Source: a virus
IMG/VR virus record: IMGVR_UViG_3300046501_000287
Location: 1-41,032 of that record
DNA length: 41,032 nucleotides
Reading direction: 5' to 3' (one strand)
Numbering within the stretch: the first letter of the stretch is position 1; each line of letters begins with the position of its first letter. This document shows positions 31,701 to 38,325 of this stretch, piece by piece. The notes under the pieces are model-generated. The model worked only from the letters and a program-made list of their open reading frames with translations. It ran no database searches and was not told where the DNA came from. The position numbers were made by a program, and so were the translations under genes.

Positions 31701-32743
31701 GCGAAGTCCTCCAAATTGCCAACAAAGCCAACGTCGTGAAGATATGAAGCAAATTGACGTAAGCATTGAGGGTCACGAAGTTTTGAAGCGATACGTGATT
31801 CAAATGATTTTTGAGTTTCACCAACGTTTGCGTACATCGAGGCAAATTCGTCAAAGTTGCAAAGCTTTGATGCGAAGTAATCAATTTGGCTATCGCTTAG
31901 GTTTTTTGGTTTTGAAGGTGTGGTGGTTGATTTAGATTTGCCCTTAGGCGTTTTTAAATTTTGTAGACGATAGATCCAGTTATTCATCCATGCCTGTGCT
32001 GTGCGCTTTTCCTGAGCTACTGACCACTGAGCAAAGTTTTTAAGCTCTTTCAAAATTTGTTCATCGGTTAAATCTGAATTTTCATTTTTCGCTTGTGCAG
32101 TGAAATCAGATTGAATTGAATATTTTTTTGAAAGCTCAATCAGGCTGAATAGATTTTTGTCTGCTCGGTGGTATTCGATCGAGTCAGAAAAAATATCTGT
32201 TCCAGATTTATCAACAGGCAATTTCTTTTTTTTATTATCTAAAGAATTCTTATTATCTATTGTGGGTTCGCCTACCGAACTAGTAATAGTTCGATTACCG
32301 AACTGGTTATGGTTCGATTCCTGAACTGGTTCGCCTACCGAACTAGTTCGATTACCGAACTGGTTAGCGAGGGAAATATCATTTAACCGATATGATTTCA
32401 TCCCTCTTTTACCAGTTGCAATCGCTGTTATTACACCTAAATTAAGAAGTTCTTTAAGTCCGTTACGCACAGTTTCACGGCTCAATTGACGTGAACCTTT
32501 AAGCTCCCCACCCTGCAATTGAGTGTAGCTAACAAAATCTGATTCTTTGTTGTGTCCATTTATACGGTTTTCTAACTCCACATAGACGTTTCTAGCCGCA
32601 TCACTAAGGAACGGCCAGACTTCTTTTCGATATAAACGGCTAGACATTACATAGCCATTTTCAAACTTATCGCTATACATGGTCCCAGCCTTGTGATTTG
32701 GCTGTGATGGCTTTTTGAAAGGTATGACTTGTGCTGTATTCAT
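31697..32743 (-). CDS. Replication initiator (lambda O-like) containing the origin
   Basis: 348 residues. The N-terminal 130 residues form a winged-helix region (YTQLQGGELKGSRQLSRETVRNGLKELLNLGVITAI). The linker at 131-170 repeats NQFGNRT and SVGEP because its DNA carries palindromic iterons. The C-terminal half (LTDEQILKELKNFAQWSVAQEKRTAQAWMNNWIYRL) is helical and could recruit the host helicase. No phage helicase, primase or polymerase gene is seen, so replication would rely on host proteins. An origin inside the initiator gene is the lambda O arrangement. Confidence 0.82.
   Translation of the reverse strand: MNTAQVIPFKKPSQPNHKAGTMYSDKFENGYVMSSRLYRKEVWPFLSDAARNVYVELENRINGHNKESDFVSYTQLQGGELKGSRQLSRETVRNGLKELLNLGVITAIATGKRGMKSYRLNDISLANQFGNRTSSVGEPVQESNHNQFGNRTITSSVGEPTIDNKNSLDNKKKKLPVDKSGTDIFSDSIEYHRADKNLFSLIELSKKYSIQSDFTAQAKNENSDLTDEQILKELKNFAQWSVAQEKRTAQAWMNNWIYRLQNLKTPKGKSKSTTTPSKPKNLSDSQIDYFASKLCNFDEFASMYANVGETQKSFESRIASKLRDPQCLRQFASYLHDVGFVGNLEDFA
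32221..32360. other. Predicted replication origin: five palindromic iterons plus AT-rich tract
   Basis: Five units of form GTTCG-N5-CGAAC begin at 32266, 32289, 32312, 32329 and 32346 (one has TGAAC in the right arm), so starts are 23, 23, 17 and 17 bases apart. The central five bases also recur (CCTAC, ATTAC). Beside them, 32221-32262 is AT-rich with runs of T and TTATTATCT repeats, a likely unwinding element. The array lies within the initiator gene. Confidence 0.75.
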
Positions 32744-32798
32744 CTATTCACAGCCCTCACATTTCGTGTTAAATTCAACATCGGTTACCAACCACTGT

Positions 32799-33128
32799 TT
32801 ACTTATCTGAGTGAACGGCGAAAAAGTCCTTCTGCTGTAACAGTTGGGCTTTTTTTGCGCCTGTATGTTTTGGAGTTACGTCACGGATAGGCGGCGAAGG
32901 CATCAACTCAAAATCGTTTGTATTTCTTGTATCTGCGGTATCTATGGTCAGATCAAATTCAGCCTGTAGACTTTTAAGCATCTCCTCTACTTCGTGAATG
33001 ACATCCATGCATGCACTACGAACCAGCTCCGAAAGTGTTAATTTTCGAGCCTTAGCTATTCGCTCTAACTTGGTCTTTTCTTCATCAGTACATTTATGCG
33101 TAATGCTCGCCGTGAGTTTCTCAATCAT
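32799..33128 (-). CDS. Ribbon-helix-helix-like regulator, CII position
   Basis: 109 residues. Residues 1-50 (LTASITHKCTDEEKTKLERIAKARKLTLSELVRSACMDVI) match the strand-helix-helix pattern of ribbon-helix-helix DNA-binding domains, with S-E-L-V-R near the second helix start. The remaining 60 residues are charged and probably flexible. It lies between the Cro-like gene and the replication gene, the position of cII in lambda. A regulatory role is likely; the target is unknown. AGGTGCAGCC precedes the ATG. Confidence 0.72.
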   Translation of the reverse strand: MIEKLTASITHKCTDEEKTKLERIAKARKLTLSELVRSACMDVIHEVEEMLKSLQAEFDLTIDTADTRNTNDFELMPSPPIRDVTPKHTGAKKAQLLQQKDFFAVHSDK

Positions 33129-33136
33129 GGCTGCAC

Positions 33137-33325
33137 CTATCCGTTTAAAGCCGCTTTATCAGCTTTTAATTTCCCGTCCGTCATCACTTGAATCGCGGCT
33201 TGCGTACGTGGCGGGATTCCGTTTAATTCCCAGTCGTGAATAGTTGAACGGCCCTTTTTAAGCTTCTTAGCAAGCTGGGAATTGTTCTCTACCTTGTAAT
33301 GTTTACGAAGTTGCTCAACATTCAT
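33137..33325 (-). CDS. Cro-like repressor
   Basis: 62 residues forming one small helix-turn-helix domain (NSQLAKKLKKGRSTIHDWELNGIPPRTQAAIQVMTDGKL). The N-terminus (MNVEQLRKHYKV) has the short form of Cro-type proteins. It is divergent from the CI-type repressor gene, and an operator (33325-33342) covers its start codon. It would antagonise the repressor and shut early transcription. Confidence 0.85.
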   Translation of the reverse strand: MNVEQLRKHYKVENNSQLAKKLKKGRSTIHDWELNGIPPRTQAAIQVMTDGKLKADKAALNG

Positions 33326-33409
33326 TTTCGTTTATCCGAACACTTTAGTTCGTTTAATTGAAACATATGTTCGTGTAACCGTCAATCAAATTGTTCATAA
33401 TTCCGAACA
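33325..33409. promoter_or_regulatory. Left operator region between Cro-like and repressor genes
   Basis: Two sites fit TGTTCG-N6-CGAACA: 33325-33342 (TTTTCG-N6-CGAACA, 11 of 12 arm bases) and 33392-33409 (TGTTCA-N6-CGAACA, 11 of 12). Half sites occur at 33347 (AGTTCG) and 33368 (TGTTCG). A leftward promoter with TTGATT and TATGTT is possible between them, on the minus strand. The sites flank both divergent starts, as in a lambda OR region. Confidence 0.75.
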
Positions 33410-33432
33410 CATCTAAAAGTGATTTTGCTCCC

Positions 33433-34122
33433 ATGAAAACATCATCAGATCGCATAAATGAACGCATGAAAGAGCTAGGCTTAAAGCCTGCTGATTTGGT
33501 AAGAGGTACTGGTGCGGGTAGAGCTACCGTATCTGCATGGACTAATAGTGGAAACAATCCAAGTGCTAAATATTTGGACACTTTGGCCAAGTGCTTAAAA
33601 ACTACAACAACATGGATTCTTACTGGGGAAGGTGAAAAAGAGACTAAAGCAGAATTGAAAAATGAACCTGTCTATAGCAATGTAAAAACGTCTTCAAGAC
33701 AATTAAGAAAAATTCCATTATTAGATTTTGTACAAGCGGGGATGTGGAGAGACGTGGTTTATGACGGTTTAAATCCTTTGGGGGAAAGCTATACATCATA
33801 TGTTGGTAGCGACCCTCATTCGGTATTTTCATTGGAAGTTGATGGCTATAGCATGTCACCTGACTACATGCCTGGTGATGTAGTTGTGGTCGATGCTGCT
33901 TTAGTTCCTAAGCCGGGCGCACTGGTAATTGCCCAAGAAATTCAGCAAGGAGTAGCTGTGACGACATTTAAAAAGTATAAGGTTCTTGGAATCAATGAAC
34001 ATGGTGTTGAAATTATTGAGCTAAAACCCCTCAATGATGATTACCCAACATACAATTCACTTCAAATTGAAATATCAATAATTGGAGTTGTAATTGAGCA
34101 TCACAAGAGGATTCGATACTAA
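33433..34122 (+). CDS. CI/LexA-type prophage repressor
   Basis: 229 residues from ATG 33433; an in-frame TTG at 33391 would add an unlikely tail lying in the operator. Residues 1-65 form an XRE helix-turn-helix (LKPADLVRGTGAGRATVSAW). The C-terminal half is an S24 autoprotease: cleavage site Ala102-Gly103 (VQAGMW), nucleophile Ser140 (DGYSMSP) and lysine near 180 (TTFKKYK). It should hold the lysogenic state and be cleaved with RecA on DNA damage. It is transcribed away from the Cro-like gene and overlaps the next gene by one base. Confidence 0.93.
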   Translation: MKTSSDRINERMKELGLKPADLVRGTGAGRATVSAWTNSGNNPSAKYLDTLAKCLKTTTTWILTGEGEKETKAELKNEPVYSNVKTSSRQLRKIPLLDFVQAGMWRDVVYDGLNPLGESYTSYVGSDPHSVFSLEVDGYSMSPDYMPGDVVVVDAALVPKPGALVIAQEIQQGVAVTTFKKYKVLGINEHGVEIIELKPLNDDYPTYNSLQIEISIIGVVIEHHKRIRY

Positions 34123-34349
34123 TGAAGAACTTAGTTATTTTTTTAAGTTTACTTTGCTTCATTAATCTAGGATTTTCAGGGTATCTTTATTTTGAAAATA
34201 AAAAACTCAAAGATGATGTAAGTAACCTAGAATCCACTTTAACTAAGTTAGACATAGAAGCGTTAGAAAAAATAAGAATGCCAGAAGTTCGGCCAAAATG
34301 TGGTGCAGAAGGAACTGGTGACTGGTTGGCTTCACTAAATTGCGAATAA
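34122..34349 (+). CDS. Small membrane protein co-expressed with the repressor
   Basis: 75 residues. A membrane helix (residues 4-22, LVIFLSLLCFINLGFSGYL) is followed by a coiled coil (ENKKLKDDVSNLESTLTKL) and a short C-terminal domain with two Cys (PKCGAEG and LNCE). The start overlaps the repressor stop (TAATG), so it is expressed in the lysogen. Genes of this place and form often affect superinfection or host physiology, but no homologue is recognised. An orphan spanin-like coiled-coil protein is another reading. Confidence 0.7.
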   Translation: MKNLVIFLSLLCFINLGFSGYLYFENKKLKDDVSNLESTLTKLDIEALEKIRMPEVRPKCGAEGTGDWLASLNCE

Positions 34350-34369
34350 AAAAGTTAAAAGATCAAATA

Positions 34370-34393
34370 CCCGCTTCGGCGGGTTTTCTTTTA
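34370..34393 (+). terminator. Terminator of the repressor transcript
   Basis: Stem CCCGC-TTCG-GCGGG (34370-34383) with a stable UUCG tetraloop, followed by TTTTCTTTTA. A textbook intrinsic terminator that separates the lysogenic transcript from the early rightward operon. Confidence 0.93.
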
Positions 34394-34406
34394 TCTATCA
34401 AAAATA

Positions 34407-34479
34407 TGTTCGGTTTTATGAAAATAATTATAAATTTTTCCGAACAAAACCTTGACTAATTTGTTCGGCTAAGCGAACA
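34407..34479. promoter_or_regulatory. Right operator and early rightward promoter region
   Basis: A perfect operator TGTTCG-N6-CGAACA lies at 34462-34479, directly after a possible -35 (TTGACT, 34452-34457), so bound repressor would block the promoter. A weaker operator (TGTTCG-N6-TGAAAA) lies at 34407-34424 and a half-site at 34441-34446. The consensus is the same as on the other side of the repressor gene. This is analogous to lambda OL/PL. Confidence 0.75.
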
Positions 34480-34501
34480 TGTTTACACCAGATATGAAAA
34501 A

Positions 34502-34551
34502 GCCCCGAACAATCTTGGCGGATGCGGGGCCACTCGATTAGGAGCAATCGA
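34502..34551 (+). promoter_or_regulatory. Structured leader of the early rightward operon
   Basis: Two hairpins can form before the first gene. The first pairs GCCCCG (34502-34507) with CGGGGC (34525-34530). The second, TCGATT (34534-34539) with AATCGA (34546-34551), has the ribosome site AGGAG in its six-base loop. No T-run follows either, so these look like translation or RNA-interaction structures and not terminators. Confidence 0.5.
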
Positions 34552-34554
34552 ATT

Positions 34555-34752
34555 ATGAAACAAAGAACTATACAGAGTCAAACGACTACCCCTTGCAACA
34601 CAGAACCTAAACCAAGTGATTACGCATATAACTGGCGTGAACACTTCTGGGCACACCTTGTGGACACGCTAAAGCTATTTGCTTTCTTGGGTTCTGGCCT
34701 CGTTGTCTGGATCTTTTTCTCTTTCTTCTTAGCAAGTGTGTGGGGTGGTTGA
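34555..34752 (+). CDS. Small membrane protein, first gene of the recombination operon
   Basis: 65 residues from ATG 34555, preceded by AGGAGC; an earlier in-frame start at 34522 lies inside the leader hairpins. The C-terminal half is a membrane helix (residues 39-64, LFAFLGSGLVVWIFFSFFLASVW). The N-terminal half is hydrophilic with basic and Thr/Gln residues. Function unknown. As the first early gene it may act at the membrane early in infection. Its stop is one base before the next start. Confidence 0.65.
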   Translation: MKQRTIQSQTTTPCNTEPKPSDYAYNWREHFWAHLVDTLKLFAFLGSGLVVWIFFSFFLASVWGG

Positions 34753-34753
34753 T

Positions 34754-35128
34754 ATGTCAAATAATAATGAATACCTAAACATCACAACAAATAGTACGAG
34801 TGAAGTACAGGTCAATGGCAAGAGCTTCTTCGGAAGAAGTGTAGTTATTAATGGCTCATCTGTAGTGATTGATGGAAAAGCAGTAAGTGATCTTGAGCCA
34901 AACATCAAAGTCGAAGTATTTGGGTCTTGTGAATCTGTGAATACGACTTCTGGTTATGTCCATATCAAAGAAGCTGCCCAACAAGTCAAAACAATGTCTG
35001 GCGATGTTGTTTGTGGGAACATTTTTGGCAACGTTTCAACTATGAGTGGTGATGTTAAATGCAATGATATTTCTGGTTCAGTTTCAACAATGTCTGGAGA
35101 TATTTTAAATAAGGGGTCAAACAGATGA
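34754..35128 (+). CDS. Beta-solenoid repeat protein
   Basis: 124 residues. From residue 62, a 16-residue unit repeats about four times, with V-x-T-M-S-G-D-V clearest at 78, 94 and 110 and a degenerate V-N-T-T-S-G-Y-V at 62. This is the pattern of right-handed beta-helix proteins such as bactofilin or DUF4097-type folds. A GTG start at 34736 is possible, but ATG 34754 gives a sensible N-terminus. No signal peptide. The role in a recombination operon is unknown. Confidence 0.7.
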   Translation: MSNNNEYLNITTNSTSEVQVNGKSFFGRSVVINGSSVVIDGKAVSDLEPNIKVEVFGSCESVNTTSGYVHIKEAAQQVKTMSGDVVCGNIFGNVSTMSGDVKCNDISGSVSTMSGDILNKGSNR

Positions 35129-36003
35129 ACTCATTTATCGAACTCCCGACAACTTCGCTCATCGAATGCATGAGCAATGATGAATATCACGCATCGCCTG
35201 AGTTTAGCTCAAGTCAGCTTAAAGACATTTTGCGTTCACGTGCTCACTTTCATTCAAATAATATTTTGAAAGAAAACGAGCGTGAATCTAAGAAACATTT
35301 CGACTTTGGAACTTTGGCGCATACTTTATTTTTAGAGCCTGAACAGTTTGAAAATGAATTTGTAGTAGGCCCTAAATTTGACCGTCGTACAAAAGAAGGC
35401 AAAGCGGAAGCAGCAGCTTGGGAAGCAGCGAATCAAGGCAAGATCATTATTGATCAAGAGATGCTAGACGGTGCACGCCGTATTGCTGAAAACCTACGTT
35501 TGCTTAGTTCATATCAGATCATGCAGAACTTTAAAGGCATGGCTGAGGCAAGCATATTCTTTACTGATCCAGTATATGGCCTAAAACTTCGTGTGCGTCC
35601 TGACTATCACATTATTCCATGTGACGAGTTTCCAAATGGTTTGATTCTAGATGTCAAAACTACAACCGATGCTCGCCCATTTAAGTTTTCAAAATCATGT
35701 GCTGATTTTGGCTATGACATATCGGCAGCAATGTACCGTGAAGGCTTTCAACAACACTATAAAACAGAAGAAAAACCTGAATTCTTCTTTCTAGTTGGTG
35801 AAAGCGCTGTTCCATTTTTAGGTAAACAATACCGAGCATCTAGCCTGTTTTTAAGTATTGGTGAGCAACGCTACAACAAAGCTAAAGAGCTTCTTGCAGA
35901 GCCATTAATTACTAATGAGTGGAAAGGATATTCAACCGAACTCGAAGATATTTCTTTGCCGCAATACATGCTTAACCAAGCAATTAACAACGAATTTAAC
36001 TAA
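35125..36003 (+). CDS. RecE-like exonuclease (PD-(D/E)XK nuclease)
   Basis: 292 residues. SMSN-type start (IECMSNDEYHASPEFSSSQLKDIL) and DFGTLAHTLFLEPEQF are hallmarks of exonuclease VIII-type C-terminal domains. The catalytic core includes RVRPDYHI, LILDVKTT (D-x-K) and FGYDISAAMYREGF. It would digest 5' strands of duplex DNA to make 3' overhangs for annealing by the next gene product. It overlaps the upstream gene by four bases (ATGA). Full-length RecE is much longer; this matches the catalytic part alone. Confidence 0.88.
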   Translation: MNSFIELPTTSLIECMSNDEYHASPEFSSSQLKDILRSRAHFHSNNILKENERESKKHFDFGTLAHTLFLEPEQFENEFVVGPKFDRRTKEGKAEAAAWEAANQGKIIIDQEMLDGARRIAENLRLLSSYQIMQNFKGMAEASIFFTDPVYGLKLRVRPDYHIIPCDEFPNGLILDVKTTTDARPFKFSKSCADFGYDISAAMYREGFQQHYKTEEKPEFFFLVGESAVPFLGKQYRASSLFLSIGEQRYNKAKELLAEPLITNEWKGYSTELEDISLPQYMLNQAINNEFN

Positions 36004-36023
36004 TTAGAATTGGAATATTTATT

Positions 36024-37562
36024 ATGAATACAGTAGCTAACATTCAGCCTCAACAATCAATTGGCCTTCTTAACCTTGAAGCTTTTGAATTATCGCAACG
36101 CATTGCAAAAATGTTGTCGGCATCAACTTTAGTTCCGGAACAATACCGCCAAACAATTAAAGTTAAAACTGGTAAAGACCAGTACGGCAATATGACTTTC
36201 CGCGAAGAGCCAAACCCTAACGGCCTTGCAAACTGTGTTATTGCGCTAAATATGGCATCTCGCTTAAATGCAGATCCATTGATGGTGATGCAAAACCTTT
36301 ACTTAATTGAAGGTCGCCCAAGCTGGTCAAGTCAATTCATTATGGCTGCTATCAATAGCTGTGGTCGCTTCTCTGCCCTTCGCTTTGAGCTTGAAGATTT
36401 AGGCGAAAAGGAAATTGAATACACAGAAACAGTTTGGGAAAACCGCAGTAAAAAGAATGTAGTTAAGAAAATTACTATTCGTGATTTGTCTTGCGTAGCT
36501 TTTGCAGTTGAGCGTGAAACTGGTGAACGTATTGAATCATCAAAAATCACAATGGAAATGGCCGTAAAAGAAGGTTGGTACGGTAAAAACGGTAGTAAAT
36601 GGCAAACCATGCCTGAGCAAATGCTCCGCTATCGTGCTGCTTCATTCTTTGGTCGTGTTTATGCGCCTGAGCTGCTTATGGGCCTACGTTCATCTGAGGA
36701 AGAACAAGAGCGCATTATTGACGTTACACCTGAAACAGTTGTGGTAAGTGCTTCTAATTTTGCAGAGCTTAAACGCGATATTTTAAAAGCTAAAACAGCC
36801 GATGAAATGGCTGAACTTGAAAGCAAGATTTATGAAGTGATGGACGATAAAGAGCGCAACGAATTAATTAAGCTCTGGAAGTCTAAAAATGAAAAATCAG
36901 TTGTGGAAGAAACAGTAAAAAAGACTGAGGATGTCCAGCCAGAATCCGACCCTGTAGAGGTCGTGCAAGAAGAAGTTCAAGCGCCTGACACTTCTAAATC
37001 GCTCGATATCCGTAAGAAGTACTTGCTCAAACTTAATAATGCCAAGACTGAAAAAGAACTGGCAGATATTAGTCGCGAGTTAGAGAAAGAAAACGGTTTG
37101 ACCGATACGCACCGTAATTACTTGGTTGAAGTCGAGCAACAACGATTAACTGATCTCTCTAAAAAAGAACAAGCTGACCAAGCGCCTAAAGTCGAACCTA
37201 TCAAAAGTAACGGCGTTAAAAATGGCTTAATCCACCAGATCAATGAAGCCCAAAACGTAGCTGATTTAGAACTGGTTGCTAAAAACATCACTGCCAATAA
37301 GCCAAAAATGACACCTGAGCACCATCAAGAAGCCTTGACCCACTATGCACAACGTAAAGAAGTGCTTACTCAAGAAGACATGTTTGCTGACGTTCAGGAA
37401 ATCTCGTTTGTAGATGCTGTGATTCAGCGCATTCAGAACGCTAATAACCAAGATGAAATTAACGCTGAATATGCAAATCCAGAAATTGACGAACTATCAG
37501 ATGAAGACCGTCAACGTATCGATGCAGCAGCGTCACAACGTGAAAGTCAGTTATTTGGTTAA
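36024..37562 (+). CDS. RecT-like single-strand annealing protein with C-terminal helical repeats
   Basis: 512 residues. Residues 60-225 (NPNGLANCVIALNMASRLNADPL, then MVMQNLYLIEGRPSW, then MPEQMLRYRAASFFGRVYAPELLMGL) match the phage recombinase proteins that accompany RecE-type nucleases. The C-terminal half is unusual: four degenerate 45-50-residue helical repeats (about 246-292, 328-378, 399-448, 461-511), each with A-x-T/N-x-x-E/D-L near the front and R-x-x-x-L near the end, joined by acidic linkers. They may be a protein-interaction arm. It pairs with the nuclease upstream. Confidence 0.75.
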   Translation: MNTVANIQPQQSIGLLNLEAFELSQRIAKMLSASTLVPEQYRQTIKVKTGKDQYGNMTFREEPNPNGLANCVIALNMASRLNADPLMVMQNLYLIEGRPSWSSQFIMAAINSCGRFSALRFELEDLGEKEIEYTETVWENRSKKNVVKKITIRDLSCVAFAVERETGERIESSKITMEMAVKEGWYGKNGSKWQTMPEQMLRYRAASFFGRVYAPELLMGLRSSEEEQERIIDVTPETVVVSASNFAELKRDILKAKTADEMAELESKIYEVMDDKERNELIKLWKSKNEKSVVEETVKKTEDVQPESDPVEVVQEEVQAPDTSKSLDIRKKYLLKLNNAKTEKELADISRELEKENGLTDTHRNYLVEVEQQRLTDLSKKEQADQAPKVEPIKSNGVKNGLIHQINEAQNVADLELVAKNITANKPKMTPEHHQEALTHYAQRKEVLTQEDMFADVQEISFVDAVIQRIQNANNQDEINAEYANPEIDELSDEDRQRIDAAASQRESQLFG

Positions 37563-37601
37563 TTGGATTTGTGACAAGGATGTCACTTTTGGAGAATGCT
37601 A

Positions 37602-37814
37602 ATGTTAGATCTAAATAAGGAAAGAGAAGCTTTTGAGGCAAGTCACGATACCTCTTTGGTGTTAGAGAAAATTGAATATATAGCAGCGATTAATTGCTAT
37701 ATCCCGAAATATCAATATGCGAACCAGTTAATTGTTATGCAAGTTGCGGAACGGTTTAACTTTGGTTGGATAATTTGGCAAAAAGCCAAAGCTCAGGCGG
37801 TGCCAGAGGGGTGA
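37602..37814 (+). CDS. Hypothetical phage protein
   Basis: 70 residues from ATG 37602, with GGAG seven bases upstream; ATG 37596 is too close to it. The sequence ends AERFNFGWIIWQKAKAQAVPEG and contains paired aromatic residues (YIAAINCYIPKYQYANQ). A small globular protein of no recognised family. It follows the RecT-like gene by 39 bases in the same operon. Confidence 0.65.
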   Translation: MLDLNKEREAFEASHDTSLVLEKIEYIAAINCYIPKYQYANQLIVMQVAERFNFGWIIWQKAKAQAVPEG

Positions 37815-37818
37815 ATTT

Positions 37819-38037
37819 ATGAATATTATTCTAACTGAAACAGACTTAGACCTCTTGATTGAGAAGGACTATAGCTATCACGAAATTATGGACCATGTGA
37901 CTCGTGTGCTATTTGAAAAAGCTTTGGTAAAAGCCAGAGGCAACAAAACACATGCTGCTGACCTATTAAAAATCAATCGTGGAACTTTAAACACTATTTT
38001 GAAACGTACAGCTAAGAAGAAGGAGGCTAAGAAGTAA
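37819..38037 (+). CDS. Fis-like DNA-binding protein
   Basis: 72 residues. The C-terminal helix-turn-helix (ALVKARGNKTHAADLLKINRGTLNTIL, about residues 35-61) is of Fis/NtrC type, with the typical RGN-x-T-x-A-A-x-x-L-x-I-x-R-G-T-L pattern. The N-terminus lacks the Fis beta hairpin. Fis stimulates excision in lambda, and here the gene sits directly before an excisionase-like gene, so a role in recombination directionality is plausible. Local gene regulation is another option. Confidence 0.85.
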   Translation: MNIILTETDLDLLIEKDYSYHEIMDHVTRVLFEKALVKARGNKTHAADLLKINRGTLNTILKRTAKKKEAKK

Positions 38038-38325
38038 ATGGGAGCACATAAATATATTATCACCGTAGAATCTGATATTCCTCCTCAGATTCTATTGGGT
38101 CAAAACCTTGGTGGCGCTATAGTCACCAAGCTTGAGCAAGAAAAGGTAGAGCTTGTAAGTGCTGCTGATTTGGCAATTAAATACAATTTATCTGTAGATA
38201 CTATTAGACGCAAATTGTTTGCCATCAACCAAGGCACAGAAGGCAAAGCATTATATAACCCAATCCAAGCTGATACCCTATTAAAAGACAGGACTAAACG
38301 TGTTGGCAGAAAGCGAGCAAACTAG
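38038..38325 (+). CDS. Excisionase-like DNA-binding protein
   Basis: 95 residues. Residues 41-60 (VSAADLAIKYNLSVDTIRRK) look like the winged-helix or MerR-like fold of excisionases, and the tail is basic (KDRTKRVGRKR). AAGGAGG precedes the ATG, which directly follows the Fis-like stop. Its end overlaps the integrase end tail-to-tail (CTAG). It likely helps excision with the integrase; a plain transcription factor is possible. Confidence 0.7.
   Translation: MGAHKYIITVESDIPPQILLGQNLGGAIVTKLEQEKVELVSAADLAIKYNLSVDTIRRKLFAINQGTEGKALYNPIQADTLLKDRTKRVGRKRAN

Noticed and set aside
32260-32365. Short repeats considered as a CRISPR array
   Set aside because: Units are only about 15 bases, palindromic and inside a coding gene, with irregular 17-23 base spacing; iterons explain them.
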